A stretch of 64,000 nucleotides of DNA from Thysanoteuthis rhombus (Eukaryota > Mollusca > Cephalopoda > Oegopsida > Thysanoteuthidae): NCBI GenBank assembly GCA_963457665.1, contig OY735218.1, positions 42,902,473-42,966,472 on the forward strand, in the 5' to 3' direction. The translations under genes and the position numbers were made by a program. The notes beneath the pieces were generated by a model that had not been told where the DNA came from, did not search any database, and saw only the letters and a list, made by a program, of their open reading frames with translations. Shown here in pieces: positions 38,159 to 50,761 of this stretch (position 1 is its first letter; each line of letters starts with the position of its first letter).

Positions 38159-38660
38159 CTCAACTCCAGTGATATAGGATATGTTTTTAAAAATTCGAAT
38201 TCTGCATGCTGAAACATTTCTAGATAGTATTTATGCTAAAAATTTAATCCAAATTGTAATTGTTGGTTAATTTCTGCCAGCTTTCTATATGATCCAAATA
38301 CAGAATGCTGCTAGAAGTTGAATGTCAAGAGACATCATTAGAAAGGAGGGGTGGGGAGAAAAAAATTTTTTTTTTTTTTTGGAAGCATTTCTTCTATGTT
38401 AGTAACATACTAAAATTTGAGTGGTAAAAAACAAGTTACAATTGAGTGTTTCTGGATTGATGGAAATTCCCAGTTCAGGTCTGTACATAAGATAAGAGCC
38501 TTGAAATTAATGAGGAAGTTATAGAAGTAACCCATATAATGCCAAAACTGACCAATTTTTTTCTTTGGTCTCTTTTTTCTTAGAGATCTAAATGAGCAAT
38601 GAAATGGTCAACATACCTAATTGCACATTCGCCCATTCCTACAGAAATAAGAGCACTTAC

Positions 38661-38681
38661 CAGTGGATCATGGCGCTGGCT
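38661..38681 (-). CDS. Chromodomain gene exon 3, a 21-nt microexon
   Basis: On the minus strand the order is TTTTTTCCTGTCTTTAAG, then 21 bases, then GTAAGTGC. The acceptor has a good polypyrimidine tract and the donor is near-consensus. The 21 bases encode SQRHDPL in exactly the phase left by exon 2 (phase 0) and return phase 0 for exon 4. The junction then reads RRIRK-SQRHDPL-AMMEGRLVPG. Skipping it would keep the frame, so it may be alternatively spliced (inference). The evidence is splice signals, order and phase only; transcripts are needed to prove it. Confidence 0.72.
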
Positions 38682-41497
38682 CTTAAAGACAGGAAAAAAC
38701 AATAGATTAGCTTTTAAAATATTCACAAAGTAACAGATTGCAAAAGCCAAGAAACAGAAGTCCCTATGCTAAACAACTACAAAACTAGGTATATATAGAG
38801 TCATTTGGAAAAATCGACTTTTAGAATATTCAAGAAAATACATCATTTTTCAGAATCATAAGGGAATTTGGTCATATAAAGCCATGCTACAGTCTTAAAC
38901 CCTTATGTTCAGATATACAATTGTTTAAAAGAGGAAGTTTTTTTTCACAAGTTATCTCAAGCCAAAGTGAAAGAGTTACTAGGAAAAAAAAGAAAAAAAA
39001 AAAAAATAGATAAAAAACCTCAAGTACAGGTCTTTATTTGTTTCAACAATTCCTTGTTGGAGAAGTGAACTTATGCCACTAAATACCAAGCCAATTGAAA
39101 TTGCCAGTTCTCCAATAACTAAAGTATTAAAGTTTAAAATCAAAAACAACGATTGGGTGCCTTTATCCCTCTAGCATTTGGGGGTGGGAAGGGGGACCAA
39201 GAATTATATCTGAGCATCAAAGGGTTCACTTCAAACTGGATTTCCCTGTAGAAGTTTCTACAAATGCACTTGATAAGACACCAATGTTCAAAGACTAATG
39301 TAATAATTTACACACAACTATTCTGCCAAATTCACAATTTAATGAAAAATGATTTGGCTAAGAAATACAGCAGCTCTAGCTGTGTTCTTTAGGATAGAAA
39401 TACCTTGAAAATATTCTCATTTTGTTTATGTCTTTAAGTTTACTAAAGTGGGAATCTGATTAGTTAAGTCTGGAAAAAAATTGACTTATTTTATTCAATA
39501 GTGATGAGATCAGGTACAACATTCTAGAATTTAAATAAGCTAATCCAACTTCATGTTGGAAGTGCCTACATAAAATACAAAGCAATCTAAAAATGCTACT
39601 TGCAAGAATATAGCAAATATTCTGGCCAAAAACTCCAGAATATGCAAACAAATGTTTCTCTTGGAAACAAAACTGATGGGAGTTTATAGAAATCCTCTAT
39701 GTTCTGGTCTAACAGATTAAATAACCCCGTTTATTTTGTACTGCCTCTAAAGTTGATTAGGCAATGTTTGATGAGAATAGACCGAAAAAAAAAAAAAAAA
39801 AAAAAAAAGTTAAAATCATGTTGGTAGACAATTTTTAATCAAACAGAAAGAAGTCTTTCTGTAAGGAGTAAACAAATACCATCACTATTCTTCTAAAATT
39901 ACAAATTACATGAAAGTCTACAGATTTCATATCTAATACCACCCAGAAAGCTCTAACTACAAAGCCTACAAATTTCAAAGTTGTACAGTTTTGTAAAGGC
40001 CACAAAATACAAGAAGCTTTCAGTTCAAGGCTTATAGCTCAGAAAATGAAGAAATTCATAAAAACATCAAACTTGAACTTTTGATAAGTCAATCTACTAT
40101 TATATGGCAGCATAGTTCCTTTCAAACTGTGCATGTGCACATATTTTGCAACCAGCATACAAATAAAATTTATGTGCACACAAAAGATTCCAAATTCACA
40201 GAGTTAACAGTTTGTATTGAAAAAAAAAAATGAAAAAAAAATTAAAAAAACCAAAAATAAAAATAAGAAAATAAAGTAAAATAAAAAGATAAAATAAAAA
40301 AAAAAAAACGAAAAAATAAGAAAAATGAAAAAAAAAAAAAAATTGATTCCCTGTCAAATTCAAAAGTGCACACATACTTTTGTCATGGGGGAAAAAAATT
40401 GCACAAAAATTTTGCACCCACTGACTACAAAAAATTAGCGGGGAAATTGTAAAGTAGCCATAAAATTTCAAACTATCAATTTTCTTAGTTACGAAAAGGA
40501 AACTAGCTTACATTATGGCATCATAAGTTCAAAAAGAAAAAAAAAGAAAAAAAAAAAAAAAAAAAATCATCTATTTAAAAAAGGAAAAAAAAAAAAAAGA
40601 AAAGAAAAGAAAAAAGGCAACTTGAGTATTTACAGAAAAATGATCCAAGATAAGTATATCAGAATATATATATATTATGAAGTTTGCAAAAACAAAGAAA
40701 ATTGATCTATAAGTTTTTCTCTTTTTAAAAAGTTTTCAATTCATACTTTAATCCATGAAGGTAAAGCACTTAAACCTTGATAAAATTACCAAGCTGCCAA
40801 TCATTGTGATTTGTCATTTGAAAATTACAGTGAAATTTCACTGAGAAATGCATGAGTAGAGATAGGAGAGAAGAGTAGAGTTTTGTTTTTAATTAAGAAA
40901 AGAAAAAAATAAATGAAATAAATAATAATAAAAATATCTTATATAACATGTTTGGTATTGTTCATACTCCCAGCAATTAAAAATCAAAACAAATATTACA
41001 CAAGTAAGCTGCATAAGCATTTTCTAGCCTTTAATAAGGTTTTTCCTAAGTTTTTAAAACCATGACAACCTTTGACATAACATTTGATTTTAGTAAATGT
41101 AGTTCAATTCAGAGCGATATGGATTCCTATCAAAAATTTTGATTGTAGCATTCAAAGTGGATCTATTAACCCAGTCATCTACAAAACTATATTGGGGCGG
41201 GGTAGGGGTGGGGGTAAAAAAAAAATTGAAATAAGATAACAGTGAAAAATTCAATAAATCCATCAGGTAATAGTTCTTTATCAACCCCACCTCCCCAAAA
41301 CAAGAATAACAAAGGACACACAGGTGTCCCTCTAATGTGGGTATATATCAACTTCCAGGTATAATTGAATAGGAAACTATCATAAATCCTTGTTTCAGTG
41401 ATTTTATGTATATTGCAGCGATTTTATTCTTCAAATATTAAAATTTGAAAAACTGAAACTAACTATTCTTAAAATCTCATAATAAAAAATTCTTTAC
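38682..41497. other. Intron 2 of the chromodomain gene
   Basis: About 2.8 kb, the shortest intron placed. It contains a 24-base A run near 39785 and a very A-rich stretch at 40219-40620 that creates meaningless lysine/phenylalanine frames. No mobile element was recognised. Confidence 0.7.
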
Positions 41498-41659
41498 TTT
41501 TCGTATTCTTCTTTCTTCAGCCCGTCGCTTTTTCAACCTTTGCCGGTCACGTTCAAAGTCCTCCACCATCTCAATGCATGGAAGAAGGTTCTCTCTAGGC
41601 TCCCATGTATCATTTGAGGCAGGATAGCCCACCCAGCGGACTTTGTAACGTTCCTTGCC
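41498..41659 (-). CDS. Chromodomain gene exon 2, core of the chromodomain
   Basis: This exon has 54 codons, phase 0 at both ends. The acceptor is CACTTTTTATAG before GGCAAGG and the donor is CGAAAA/GTAAAG. It encodes GKERYKVRWVGYPASNDTWE, then PRENLLPCIEMVEDFERDRQ, then a basic tail RLKKRRAEERRIRK. This is the second and third strands plus the C-terminal helix of a chromodomain. W63 and Y66 are two of the three aromatic-cage residues that hold a methylated lysine, and DTWEP is the family signature. Joined to exon 1 the domain aligns without gaps to that of MPHOSPH8 as remembered (FEVEKIL...YKVRWKGY...DTWEP); CDYL and HP1 are the next most similar. The basic tail likely extends the helix or acts in nuclear import. 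Confidence 0.93.
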
Positions 41660-44020
41660 CTATAAAAAGTGAAAAATAAAAATTCAATAGTTTGACCAAA
41701 ATAGAAATTTTGAACAAATACAAAAATCAAAATCCTACACAGTACATCTGGAGTGTTGGGCATCAAGAAAAGGAATTACTTTTATAGGAATTTGAATTTT
41801 TTATTTTCCTTTTATCCCATACAAGCATCTATAAATAACTGATGTAGAAGCAGAAAAAAAAAAAAAAAAAACTTACAAATGAAAGGGCCGAATTAAAAAG
41901 TGCTCAAAGCAAAAAGATTTCATCAAAAACAATTTATTAATAAAATTTATTAGAAAAAATGCATAACATGGGCCATGTAACAATTGTCATTTTTTCTCTT
42001 CATTATAGAAACTATAAGATTGATCTTATGCTACCTTTTAAAATGGTCCATGTCAATGAATGCTAAAAATGTTGGACAAATGAGCCAAACAGAAAATGTT
42101 ACTGTAACATACTATTCATCAATGGTGAGAATTATAACTTCAAGCAAATTATCAGCATTATATATGTCATTAACAAACATTAATGGGGGAAAAAAATAAA
42201 AAATAAGGACATAAGATATAACATTTGTTTTAAATTTTTTTCTTTGTTCTTGTTTAACAAGTGGTATTTGAAGTTTTGATGGCGTCTTAGTATGAATAAT
42301 GAACTACTTCCTGAACATTGGCTTTCTTTACTTCAAATTAATTTTTTGAGGAGTCTCTGCAATGAATTACCAAGAAAATTCATTACATGCAAAAGTTGAA
42401 TCAATTAGTTCCTGAAATGAAGAAATTTCAAAGAATACTTTTCTACAAGCAACACCAGTTAAAAGGGTTTGGTAAACCAAGGGTAGCTTAAGACCTCTAC
42501 GTGGGTTGCTGCTAGCTGTGACAGAAAAAGAGTAATGCTGTGCCTAACAAACCACTATTGATATCGATCATAGCTTTTTATATACAAGTTTAAAAAGATA
42601 AGAATGAAGAGATAAATGACTGGAATTTCCCGATTTCCAAGAGAAAAAGGAACTGATTGTCAGAGAAACAAAATGATAAAATGATGACCACAAGACTAAA
42701 TTATGCTGTGAAGATTAATAATGATAAAGTTTAATTACACAGGTATATAGAAGAATGGAAACTATAAAATCATCTAAGATTGAAAAAGGTACTCCATCAT
42801 AAATAACAATAAATACATAGTTAATTCTGTACACTTAAAAGAAACATACAAAAATTAAGCAAATTTTCTTGAGAAAAATCAACTACAATGAATATTATTA
42901 GTTCACATATTAAGACTTGAAAGTTGTGTATCAGCAGACAGGATATACAAAATTCCCATGTTTTCTCTGCAAGTAGGACATCAGAGCCAAGTACTCACAT
43001 TGGAGACAAAGGGAATGGCCAAATAGTAAAAAAATCTATAGCTTGCAGTCCCAAAACATCAGACCTAACTTGTTGAATTCAGACAGTGCTACTACCAAGC
43101 AAAACAAACTATTGACAAACAAAGATTTGAAGTAAAAAAAATCCGAAGTTAAAGACTACAGAATTTATATTGTATGTAATAGAATACACAGTTGTTTTAA
43201 AAATATTACATTGAAAATTATTTTCATATAAATCTAATTTAGAATATTAGTTATCAATAGAAGATCCATTAAAATTTATCATTTGCTATATTTCCAGTAG
43301 GTTTCTTTTCAACTTTTTTCATCAAAAAGTGATGGAAACCATTTCAAATGTACTTTTTTTTCCAGTGCTGACAAAAATCAACTCAGAATGGAAAATTTTT
43401 AATGATTGATTTTGCAGACCTGTTTATAAAACCTTCAATTTAATGTAAACCAAGTTAAAATCCAAATCTCATCAGAAAAGTTTCAGAACATACCAATGAG
43501 ATTTAGAGTTAGGCTTATTTATCACCATTTTATCAAGATGTGTCCATCTCTCAAATTGAACACTGCTGAAGCAAAAACAAAAAGGTAGTTAGTGCAGCTG
43601 AAACAGATAAACATAGGTTTGTCCACATAGGTTAATAGTAATATTGTCTGATTTAGCCAAGGATACCTCACATAATTCATGAATCATCATAAAGAAATTC
43701 TCATTTATATCTTGCTAGTTACACAATTCTCATGAACTGATGTCCAATGAAAGGAGGGGTACAAAAAAAAAAAAAAAAAAAAAAAAAATTTAATTTACAT
43801 TGTACCATTTTTGACAAATCTCAAGCCATACTCCTGGGTGAGAACATGGGTACAATTTGATAGGAGTTTAAGGTAGAGAGATGAATGGCCATGAAGGTAG
43901 GGATATTTGGCATTGGCTTTTGTCAAGCCTTTTTCAAAAAGTAAAGTTTCTTGGAAAGCTTTAGATAATGATTCTGTTTGATGTATAAATGATAAAATCA
44001 GTCATAACAATGAGTTAAAA

Positions 44021-44051
<31 letters not shown>

Positions 44052-45224
44052 ATAAATAAATTAAAAAAAAAAAAAGGCACCAGATAGTACCAGAATGAGG
44101 TAAGCCTCAATGCAGCTATCCTACCCATTTTAATGAAGAAATTTATTTGAGATTAATTGTTAAATAGCAGACCTTATGGCCCAATTGAAGTATTACATAA
44201 ATAGCAATTGTTTAAGCTATCATTAGATATAATGAAGTTGTCTTTTTCAACTAGAAGATTTTGAGAACAAAAATATGATTGGAGCTGTGAAGTTTATTAC
44301 TAAAAAAAAAGAAAGGAAAAGACAAAAAACCTCAAAAAAGACTTCTCCATATCAGAGGGAAGAGACAATTTGGAAGAATGAACAAAAAACGTCATAATAA
44401 ATAAGGAAATTTAATTTGTACTTATGGCCTTCCATATGGTCTCTTCACTTCCAATATTATTGGAATTATTATAATCCACTTCAATACTCTGATTACTTCA
44501 ACATATCCAATAACTGATTTATCAAACATCTTACAGCTATACTGAACATACTTCTCAAAAGTGAATTTTGGCAATTGGCAGACATTACAATCAAACAATA
44601 TGTGGTCAGATCACACGTTTCCAGATAACTCATTTCAAACCTATAAAAAAGGACCCTCACAGGTTTATTTTAATAAATAACTTGACATACCAAGAGCTAG
44701 AAATAAAAGGTCACTTGAGACAGATTTTAGGAGTACTACAACAAGATGTTTCAGCATTGGTTTGAAATAAGCTTTTTCATGGGATAGTCTTAACAAGCCT
44801 GTTCAGATTCAACATCAGCTCACAAAGGCATTGGACTATTTCTGTAACAAATACCAAGACAAACAACATACTTGATGATTAATATCATTCCCCATAGTAA
44901 ATGTTCAATGTAACAATTTTTAGGACCAGTTTTAAACACCCTTAAAATTCTAACTGAAGTGAAGATATTGCATCATATGAGTTGAGCATTCCAAAAATAT
45001 CCAATAGCCAAACAAAAAATTCAGTCAAAATGAAAACAATTGTTTTCAAAAGTGTTAGTTGAAGGATTTTCTTTGCGTGTATTTTTCAGACTAATGTTAT
45101 AGTCTTTAGCCTTACTTAGATATCTGCTGAATCAAGTGGTCTTTAGAAATTATTTGCCAATTAGGAGTTCGGACTAAAGAGTATAGAGAAGATTAAGTTT
45201 CTTCATGTGCCCATTTGAAAAGTG

Positions 45225-45525
45225 CATGCTTGAAGTGGGATCACTCTGCTGTGTGTACAATACCTTCAAAGTATTTCGATGAATCCTTTTCAGTGTTATT
45301 TAGGTATTTTATATCTAAATTTGAATAATTCTTAAGTCAGGGGAGATAATTTATATAAGCTATTGGATTTCTCAAGAACCACTAATAAGGAAACTAGATA
45401 GACACTGCACTGCCATGCATGCTAATATACATGGCAAATGTCAACCTCGTACAATGGTTAGTAGTCAAGTAATTGTAGTGCATACATAGATTTCTTCAAT
45501 TGTAGTTAAATTACTTCCTTAAACT
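45225..45525. repeat. Dispersed repeat family A, copy 2
   Basis: Shares with copy 1 the block TTTTATATCTAAATTTGAAT, then GATAATTTATATAAG, GGATTTCTCAAGAACCACTA, CACTGCACTGCC and CAACCTCGTACAATGG, in the same order. It also shares GAAGTGGGATCACT- and CTTCAAAGTATTT-type blocks with copy 3 upstream. It is non-coding here. Confidence 0.65.
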
Positions 45526-46140
45526 GAGAGCAACTTTTATAAACTTGAAATTCTTTAAGAGTATTTGAAACTGACCAGGTAATTAGGAAGTTACTAACAA
45601 ACATGACCTTTGAAAAAAAAAAGAAAAAAAGTGTTTAAATACTCAATTTCAAGAGTAAAATGCAAATACAAGAACATGATTTGAAGTCATCGTCATTCGA
45701 AAATATAGTTAGACTTTCACGGCCAAGATACCAACATACAGGCTTGAACATTTGGCCATATTTTTATTCAACAAAAAAAAAAAAAAAAAAAAAAAAATGA
45801 AGTATTCTAGCAGCTATCCTATTACATATGCATAACCATAATTATACAGGGACCATAAAGAGATATCATTTACCTATTGAAGACAAAAAGAGTATAAACT
45901 CTGCAAGGATAGAGCCACACCATAAACTATGTATAAGCATTCAAGACTTGACAATTGCTTTTAGGATCAATTGGATATAAATTTGATTCAATAAGACAGC
46001 ATGCAAATATTGCAAATTTTCAAAGCTTCTTTAATGAACTGCCAATTCAACCTGCATATTGTAACTAATGGTATATGAGGCAGTTGGCATAATTCATAGT
46101 TTCTACTAAGCAAAATTATGCTATGAAAAACAAGGGGAGA

Positions 46141-46204
46141 AAAAAAAAAAAAAAAAAAAAAAAAATTAGGAGCTATTTTTTTTTTTTTTTTTTTCCCCCC
46201 CCCC
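46141..46204. repeat. Poly(A)-poly(T)-poly(C) composite
   Basis: A run of 25 A, then a 10-base spacer, then 19 T directly followed by 10 C. The A and T runs can pair as a hairpin of about 19 bp. Confidence 0.9.
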
Positions 46205-46671
46205 GAGGCACTTAACAGCCCCTCCCCTCTAATGTTGATAAATCTCCATAAAATATTTTGTAGGTAATAAAAAAAAATACTTAAAACTTGTATAAAAGAT
46301 AAGTTAAATCAGTTAAAATCATATTTGTAAACTTTTCCTGATGTAGAAATTATAACCTGAATCGAGGGGGGAGGGGAAATACAATGAAAAAAATTTTTTT
46401 TTTTGGTCTGGAAAGTTAGAAGTTGCTCTTTAAAAAGATAAAAAAATGTACATCAGACTTGAGGATTGATTAAAGAAAAATTTTTGATAAGATAATTCCT
46501 AAAATTTTTTAAAAAGTTTAGTTTTAAATAGACAGAAGTAATTTTTCTTTTATTCACAACTAACCTTAGGCTTCTTTTTTTGCAGTTAAACGCAAAATAA
46601 TTTCAAGTCATCTATATTATTTTGGGTGTATTTTTGTCACATATTGCTATTTCATTAAAATGGTTTTTGGC

Positions 46672-46684
46672 GGGGGGGGGGGGG
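46672..46684. repeat. Poly(G) run, 13 bases
   Basis: Thirteen G in a row, followed 31 bases later by a 26-base A run at 46716-46741. Confidence 0.95.
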
Positions 46685-46932
46685 TCTCAATACATAACAC
46701 CCTAAAAATTCCAAGAAAAAAAAAAAAAAAAAAAAAAAAAAGTGCAATAAAACAGTTTTCCACAGATCTTTGTTGATGCAAAAGAGTGTAAGTGCATATA
46801 ACACAGAACTAACCAAGTAGGAAACGTTAAGATATTTTAGTTTCAAAAGAAGCACAAAGAAACTAAGATTGTTAACAGAAGATACTGGATTTTATAACAA
46901 TGGAGCCACTATGTAAGTCATAGTGGATTTGA

Positions 46933-46992
46933 CAGGTCACTAGTAGTAGAGTAGGCTTGCCTTCAGTTTTGTGGGCCAGAATTCAATCTACT
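46933..46992 (+). repeat. tRNA-like sequence, possible SINE head
   Basis: Contains GGTCACTAGTAGTAGAGT, resembling a D arm with A box (TCAGTGGTAGAG). Next is a short anticodon-arm-like segment around GGCTTGCCTTC, then GGGCCAGAATTCAATCTACT, resembling a T arm with B box (GGGTTCAATCCC). Stem pairing is poor, so it is not a working tRNA. It lies 90 bases upstream of a 5S-like pseudogene in the same orientation. Confidence 0.4.
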
Positions 46993-47082
46993 GTAGAGTC
47001 ATATCAGACTTCAAACAGCAATCAATGCCTCCCTATTAAGCACAAGGACTAGGATTGAAAGAATCCTCCATGAACCCATGGG

Positions 47083-47192
47083 GTTACGGTCAAATCATAT
47101 AGAATACCACAGTTCTCATGAGATCATCCAAGTTACGCAACGTCAAGCTTGGTCAGTACCTAGACAATCAGGGAATATCAAGTGCTGTGAGC
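47083..47192 (+). pseudogene. 5S rRNA-like pseudogene
   Basis: About 110 bases align end to end with an animal 5S rRNA. In order they read GTTACGGTCAAATCATA (for GTCTACGGCCATACCA), GGTTCTCRTC-type ACAGTTCTCATGAGATCATC, CAAGTTACGCAACGTCAAGC (for GAAGTTAAGCAACGTCGGGC), TTGGTCAGTACCTAGAC, and a small deletion where GGGTGACC should be. It ends with GGGAATATCAAGTGCTGTGAGC (for GGGAATACCAGGTGCTGTAGGC). The internal promoter A-box region is almost intact. Substitutions and the deletion make a functional 5S rRNA unlikely. It is a dispersed pseudogene or part of a 5S-derived SINE. The 73-codon open frame over it is accidental. Confidence 0.85.
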
Positions 47193-47799
47193 AGAATGAA
47201 GCTTCAATAGGTCTGGCAAGCCAAGTGTGGGTCTTACTAACAATTGCTTGTGTGCCTAAACCAACTACACTCTTGATGACCGTATGTAGGGAACAATGAT
47301 AAATAAACAACTTGAATACATTTTTTTTCTTACTACACCAAGGAGTTCATCACTAGAAGTTGAAACTGTACTCATTTTTCAGTTCGTTTGAAAGATCTTA
47401 AAAAATGAGAGATCAAGCAATGGATGCAAATATGATCATGGGATTAAAAGTAAAACTAACCTGAAGGAGTAGAATGAAAATATCCTTAACACGGGTAGTT
47501 TTAGTGATTCAAAAGCATAGCTTTACATTTATAATTAAAAAGCCTCAGCTAAATATGAATGCATCACAGAAAGACTAGAATTCAAAGTTCGGAAAAATTC
47601 TTGGGTACTTTTGGGAATAAATTTATTGAAATATTCTGGCTCAGATACAGATCATTTCTTACACAAAAATCTTTAAATTATTAACAAGTAAAAATCAAGT
47701 TAATCCCTATGCCCATCATGACCACATTTGTTCTGCATTCTGCGTATCAAATTACAGCAACTTTCCCCTCATTGAGAGCAATTCCCATTTCACAGGAGC

Positions 47800-48185
47800 A
47801 TGTTTGGAAGGGGAACATCAGGGTGTGTGGAAGCAGCCTGCCATAATTGGCATAAAATTTTTCATCAGTACAAAACTACAGCTTTGAAGTATTTTGGTAA
47901 ATTCTTTTCAACATTAGTGTTGCCAACTAGAATATTACAGCAGAATCTACATAATTTTAAAGAGCGAAAGTCAAGAGAAATAATTTATAGAAACCATGAA
48001 AAAAGACCCATTATCTTCAATTTTATTAGATTTCTTGAGAACTGCTGATCCAAAAAACTAACTCAACATTGTACCGCCTTATGTATTGATTAATACACCA
48101 GGCAAATCTTAACTTCATAAAATGGCCAGTTATCGAGTAATTGCAGTAAATTCTCCTATGGTAGTTAAATCTTGATATAATTCAT
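47800..48185. repeat. Dispersed repeat family A, copy 3
   Basis: Shares AAATAATTTATAGAAACCATG, TTATTAGATTTCTTGAGAAC, an ACATTGTACCGCC block (for CACTGCACTGCC), TTGATTAATACACCAGGCAA and GAGTAATTGCAGT with the other two copies. It extends further left than copy 1. The open frame it carries, ending FNFIRFLENC, covers the part corresponding to VLLDFLRTT in copy 1, so an ancestral coding frame is possible but unproven. Confidence 0.65.
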
Positions 48186-50761
48186 AGGTATATGAGGATC
48201 ACTTCAGGGTAGTCCATCTCTTTTCTATTAGTCCAAGCAGTGACCCTAAGTCTCAGATAGGAAAGAAATTAGCATTAACAGAACAAGCTTAAGTGCATGT
48301 GCTATGAACATTTACTGGATCTTTGTTTAATTACATACCAGCTGATCAAAAGGACACATATACTTGACAAATATATCTAAAGAGGCTCTGTCCATTTGTC
48401 ACTACCCCTTTTTAGGGGGTCCCTCAATAAGATGCTTTTTACCAGGAAAAAGTCTTCTCCTTGGGATCACACGATCTGGCAACAATAACGTTCAAACTTC
48501 ATAGTGGACTCTTGTTTAATTACAGGCATATTTAAATGACCAACTAAGGAAGAATTAAACTACTCATGCACAGTGCATACAAGAGGTTAGAGAAATAAGT
48601 CTTACAAATGAAATACTACAGAAAGTTATTTGAAAAATGACAAGTGAAATTATTTCCATTACTTTGCAGAAATTTATGAAAACAATAATCAAAAATTTCA
48701 AGAAAAATTGTATACTTTGATTAGGGCAGAGTTTAATTTAACAGTGATACATTTCTGTATTCAATAAAACATTCACGACACAAAAAAAAAAAAAAAATCT
48801 ACCAAAAGGAAATTAAGTGGTGTTATAAGAACCTGTTAATATGTAAGAAATATACTTAGACATTCAATGAGCATCAGATTGTAAGAGGATGTACATAAAA
48901 AAATCTTAATTTTGATAGTTATCTAGAGGAAATGTACATATCACACACAGATATGTATGATTAATTAAATAAGTAGCACTTCCAGAGTAACAAAACAATT
49001 GACAATCATTTTCATTACTAACCTCATAACTATAAAATCAATCAATTTTCAAGGGTTAAAAGTGATCTACAATGAACTGATATTTATAAAACTAAAAATA
49101 GTCAGTTGATTATTTTCAATATTTCAGAATATACTTATTTAAGTGACTTGATGTTAATTCATTTGTACACAACTTTGATCATCTTCATTATTATTTAATG
49201 CTCCTATAATTAATGAATATTCAAGTGTACAAAGATAAACAAGCAGAATACTTTCTGCACAACTACCCCTACTCACTCCCCATTACCTTTTGAAACAAAC
49301 AAGGACAAAGTCAAAAATATAGCATATTCATCACAGTTAGGATGACAAATACAATCAAGAGAATTAAATAATCCCATTCAAATATCCATTTCAACCTGTC
49401 ACTAATTGCTAGAGAAGCCATGGTCATTGGATATTTGCTGCTGATGACAGAGCCCTCATGATTTCAAATACCAATTTTTCAAGGCAGGTAAACTAGGAAG
49501 ATTGGCACAACACAATTTCCCTAATTGTTTTCCCCCTTATTTGACCTTGTAATAGACCGAGCCAAGATTCTATGAACAACTAAGCTACTTTCTCTACTTA
49601 GTAGATATTGTAATACGTCAGTACCTTTGTAATCTGAAATCTTAAGAAAAAGATTCATCCTAGAAGTCAATGCACACAAGAGGAGAAGTGGAGAGATTTT
49701 TCATAACATTTTCTAAAAAGTATCGATTTAAAATGAAACCATACTTATAAGTTCAACTGTATATAGTTTCACTTCAAGATTTCTGAGCAGGGATCACTCA
49801 AAAACAGACAACATTAACAAAATTAGAACTAAAAGAAATTTATTAGCCAAGTTATTTTTTTATATTTTTATTCATTTCCAGAAAAAAAAAAAAAATTGTG
49901 TGAGCAATATTCCAGTCTCAGAGAATGGAAAAGGTATAATCCACCACATAAATAGAGATTCAATACTTGGATTCCTATGACTAAATTAGAGATTTCTTTA
50001 TCAAAAAAAAAAAAAAAAAAAAAAAAAACCTAAGCTAAGGAAAAAAAAAAAAAAAAAAAAAAAAAAAACCCCACACACACGGACATTGCTTGTTTCAAAA
50101 ATGTTTGAAGTTTAATTCTAACCATTATGCCATTCCAAGTTCCACTGATATACTATACTTTCAATTCATCCTTTACCCAGTTGTGGAAACAGGTGTCTTG
50201 CTAGAGCCTTTATTGTAAGTTTTTTTTTTCAGGAAAAACTCAGATGTCCATAAGCATACAGCAATCTTTTATGTAACTCAACTGATAAGAAATCTCTTGT
50301 AGTTCAACTGAGTGCATAAAAGAAAAACTTCATACAGCATTAATGTGAAAAATTATCTTTTTCAAAGTTCAAGAAAGTTGTCTGAATATAGCAGTTTAGG
50401 GTGAACAATGGCTATAGTCTACAACAATGCAATGATAAGCCTCATTTCCATAATTGTGGTCTTACTACTTGGCTAAGCTAAGTGAATATTCCTAAGGTCC
50501 TAATCTGACAGCTCATGAAACTTATATAATACTCAGCCATCCATCACAGAACAGCAGTAATCATTTAATTAATTTTCAGAGCATATGGTTCCAAGAGGAT
50601 CCATTCAATTTTTGTAAGATTTAATCCGAATTTTGAAGATGTTGACCCAATAGCCTAATTCTGATTCAAAAATACAAAAGAATTAGTAATAAAAGTTTCA
50701 GACATTTTTTTTTTAAGTTGATTCTCACAAAACTTTCCTTTTTCTGTCTCAGTTTCCAACA

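Larger units (their letters stand above)
24346..38660. other. Intron 3 of the chromodomain gene
   Basis: About 14.3 kb. It holds a mariner relic (26325-27090), a possible pogo-like fragment (28373-28555), an unrecognised broken frame (33800-34110), one copy of dispersed family B (34850-35125), long AT microsatellites (27694-27774, 30627-30687, 38121-38158) and several long A/T runs. The segment 31890-32040 is richer in G, C and CpG than its surroundings and may be a younger insertion, but I could not name it. The rest is AT-rich intron without recognisable content. Confidence 0.7.

Noticed and set aside
40196-40471. Minus-strand frame of 91 codons, mostly Phe and Tyr
   Set aside because: A direct translation of the A-rich stretch 40219-40340; no information content.
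47078-47299. Plus-strand frame of 73 codons
   Set aside because: It is the accidental translation of the 5S rRNA-like pseudogene.
48380-48500. Segment with CCCCTTTTTAGGGG and GATCACACGATCTGG suspected as a tRNA relic
   Set aside because: A short hairpin is visible, but the order of tRNA landmarks is missing on both strands.
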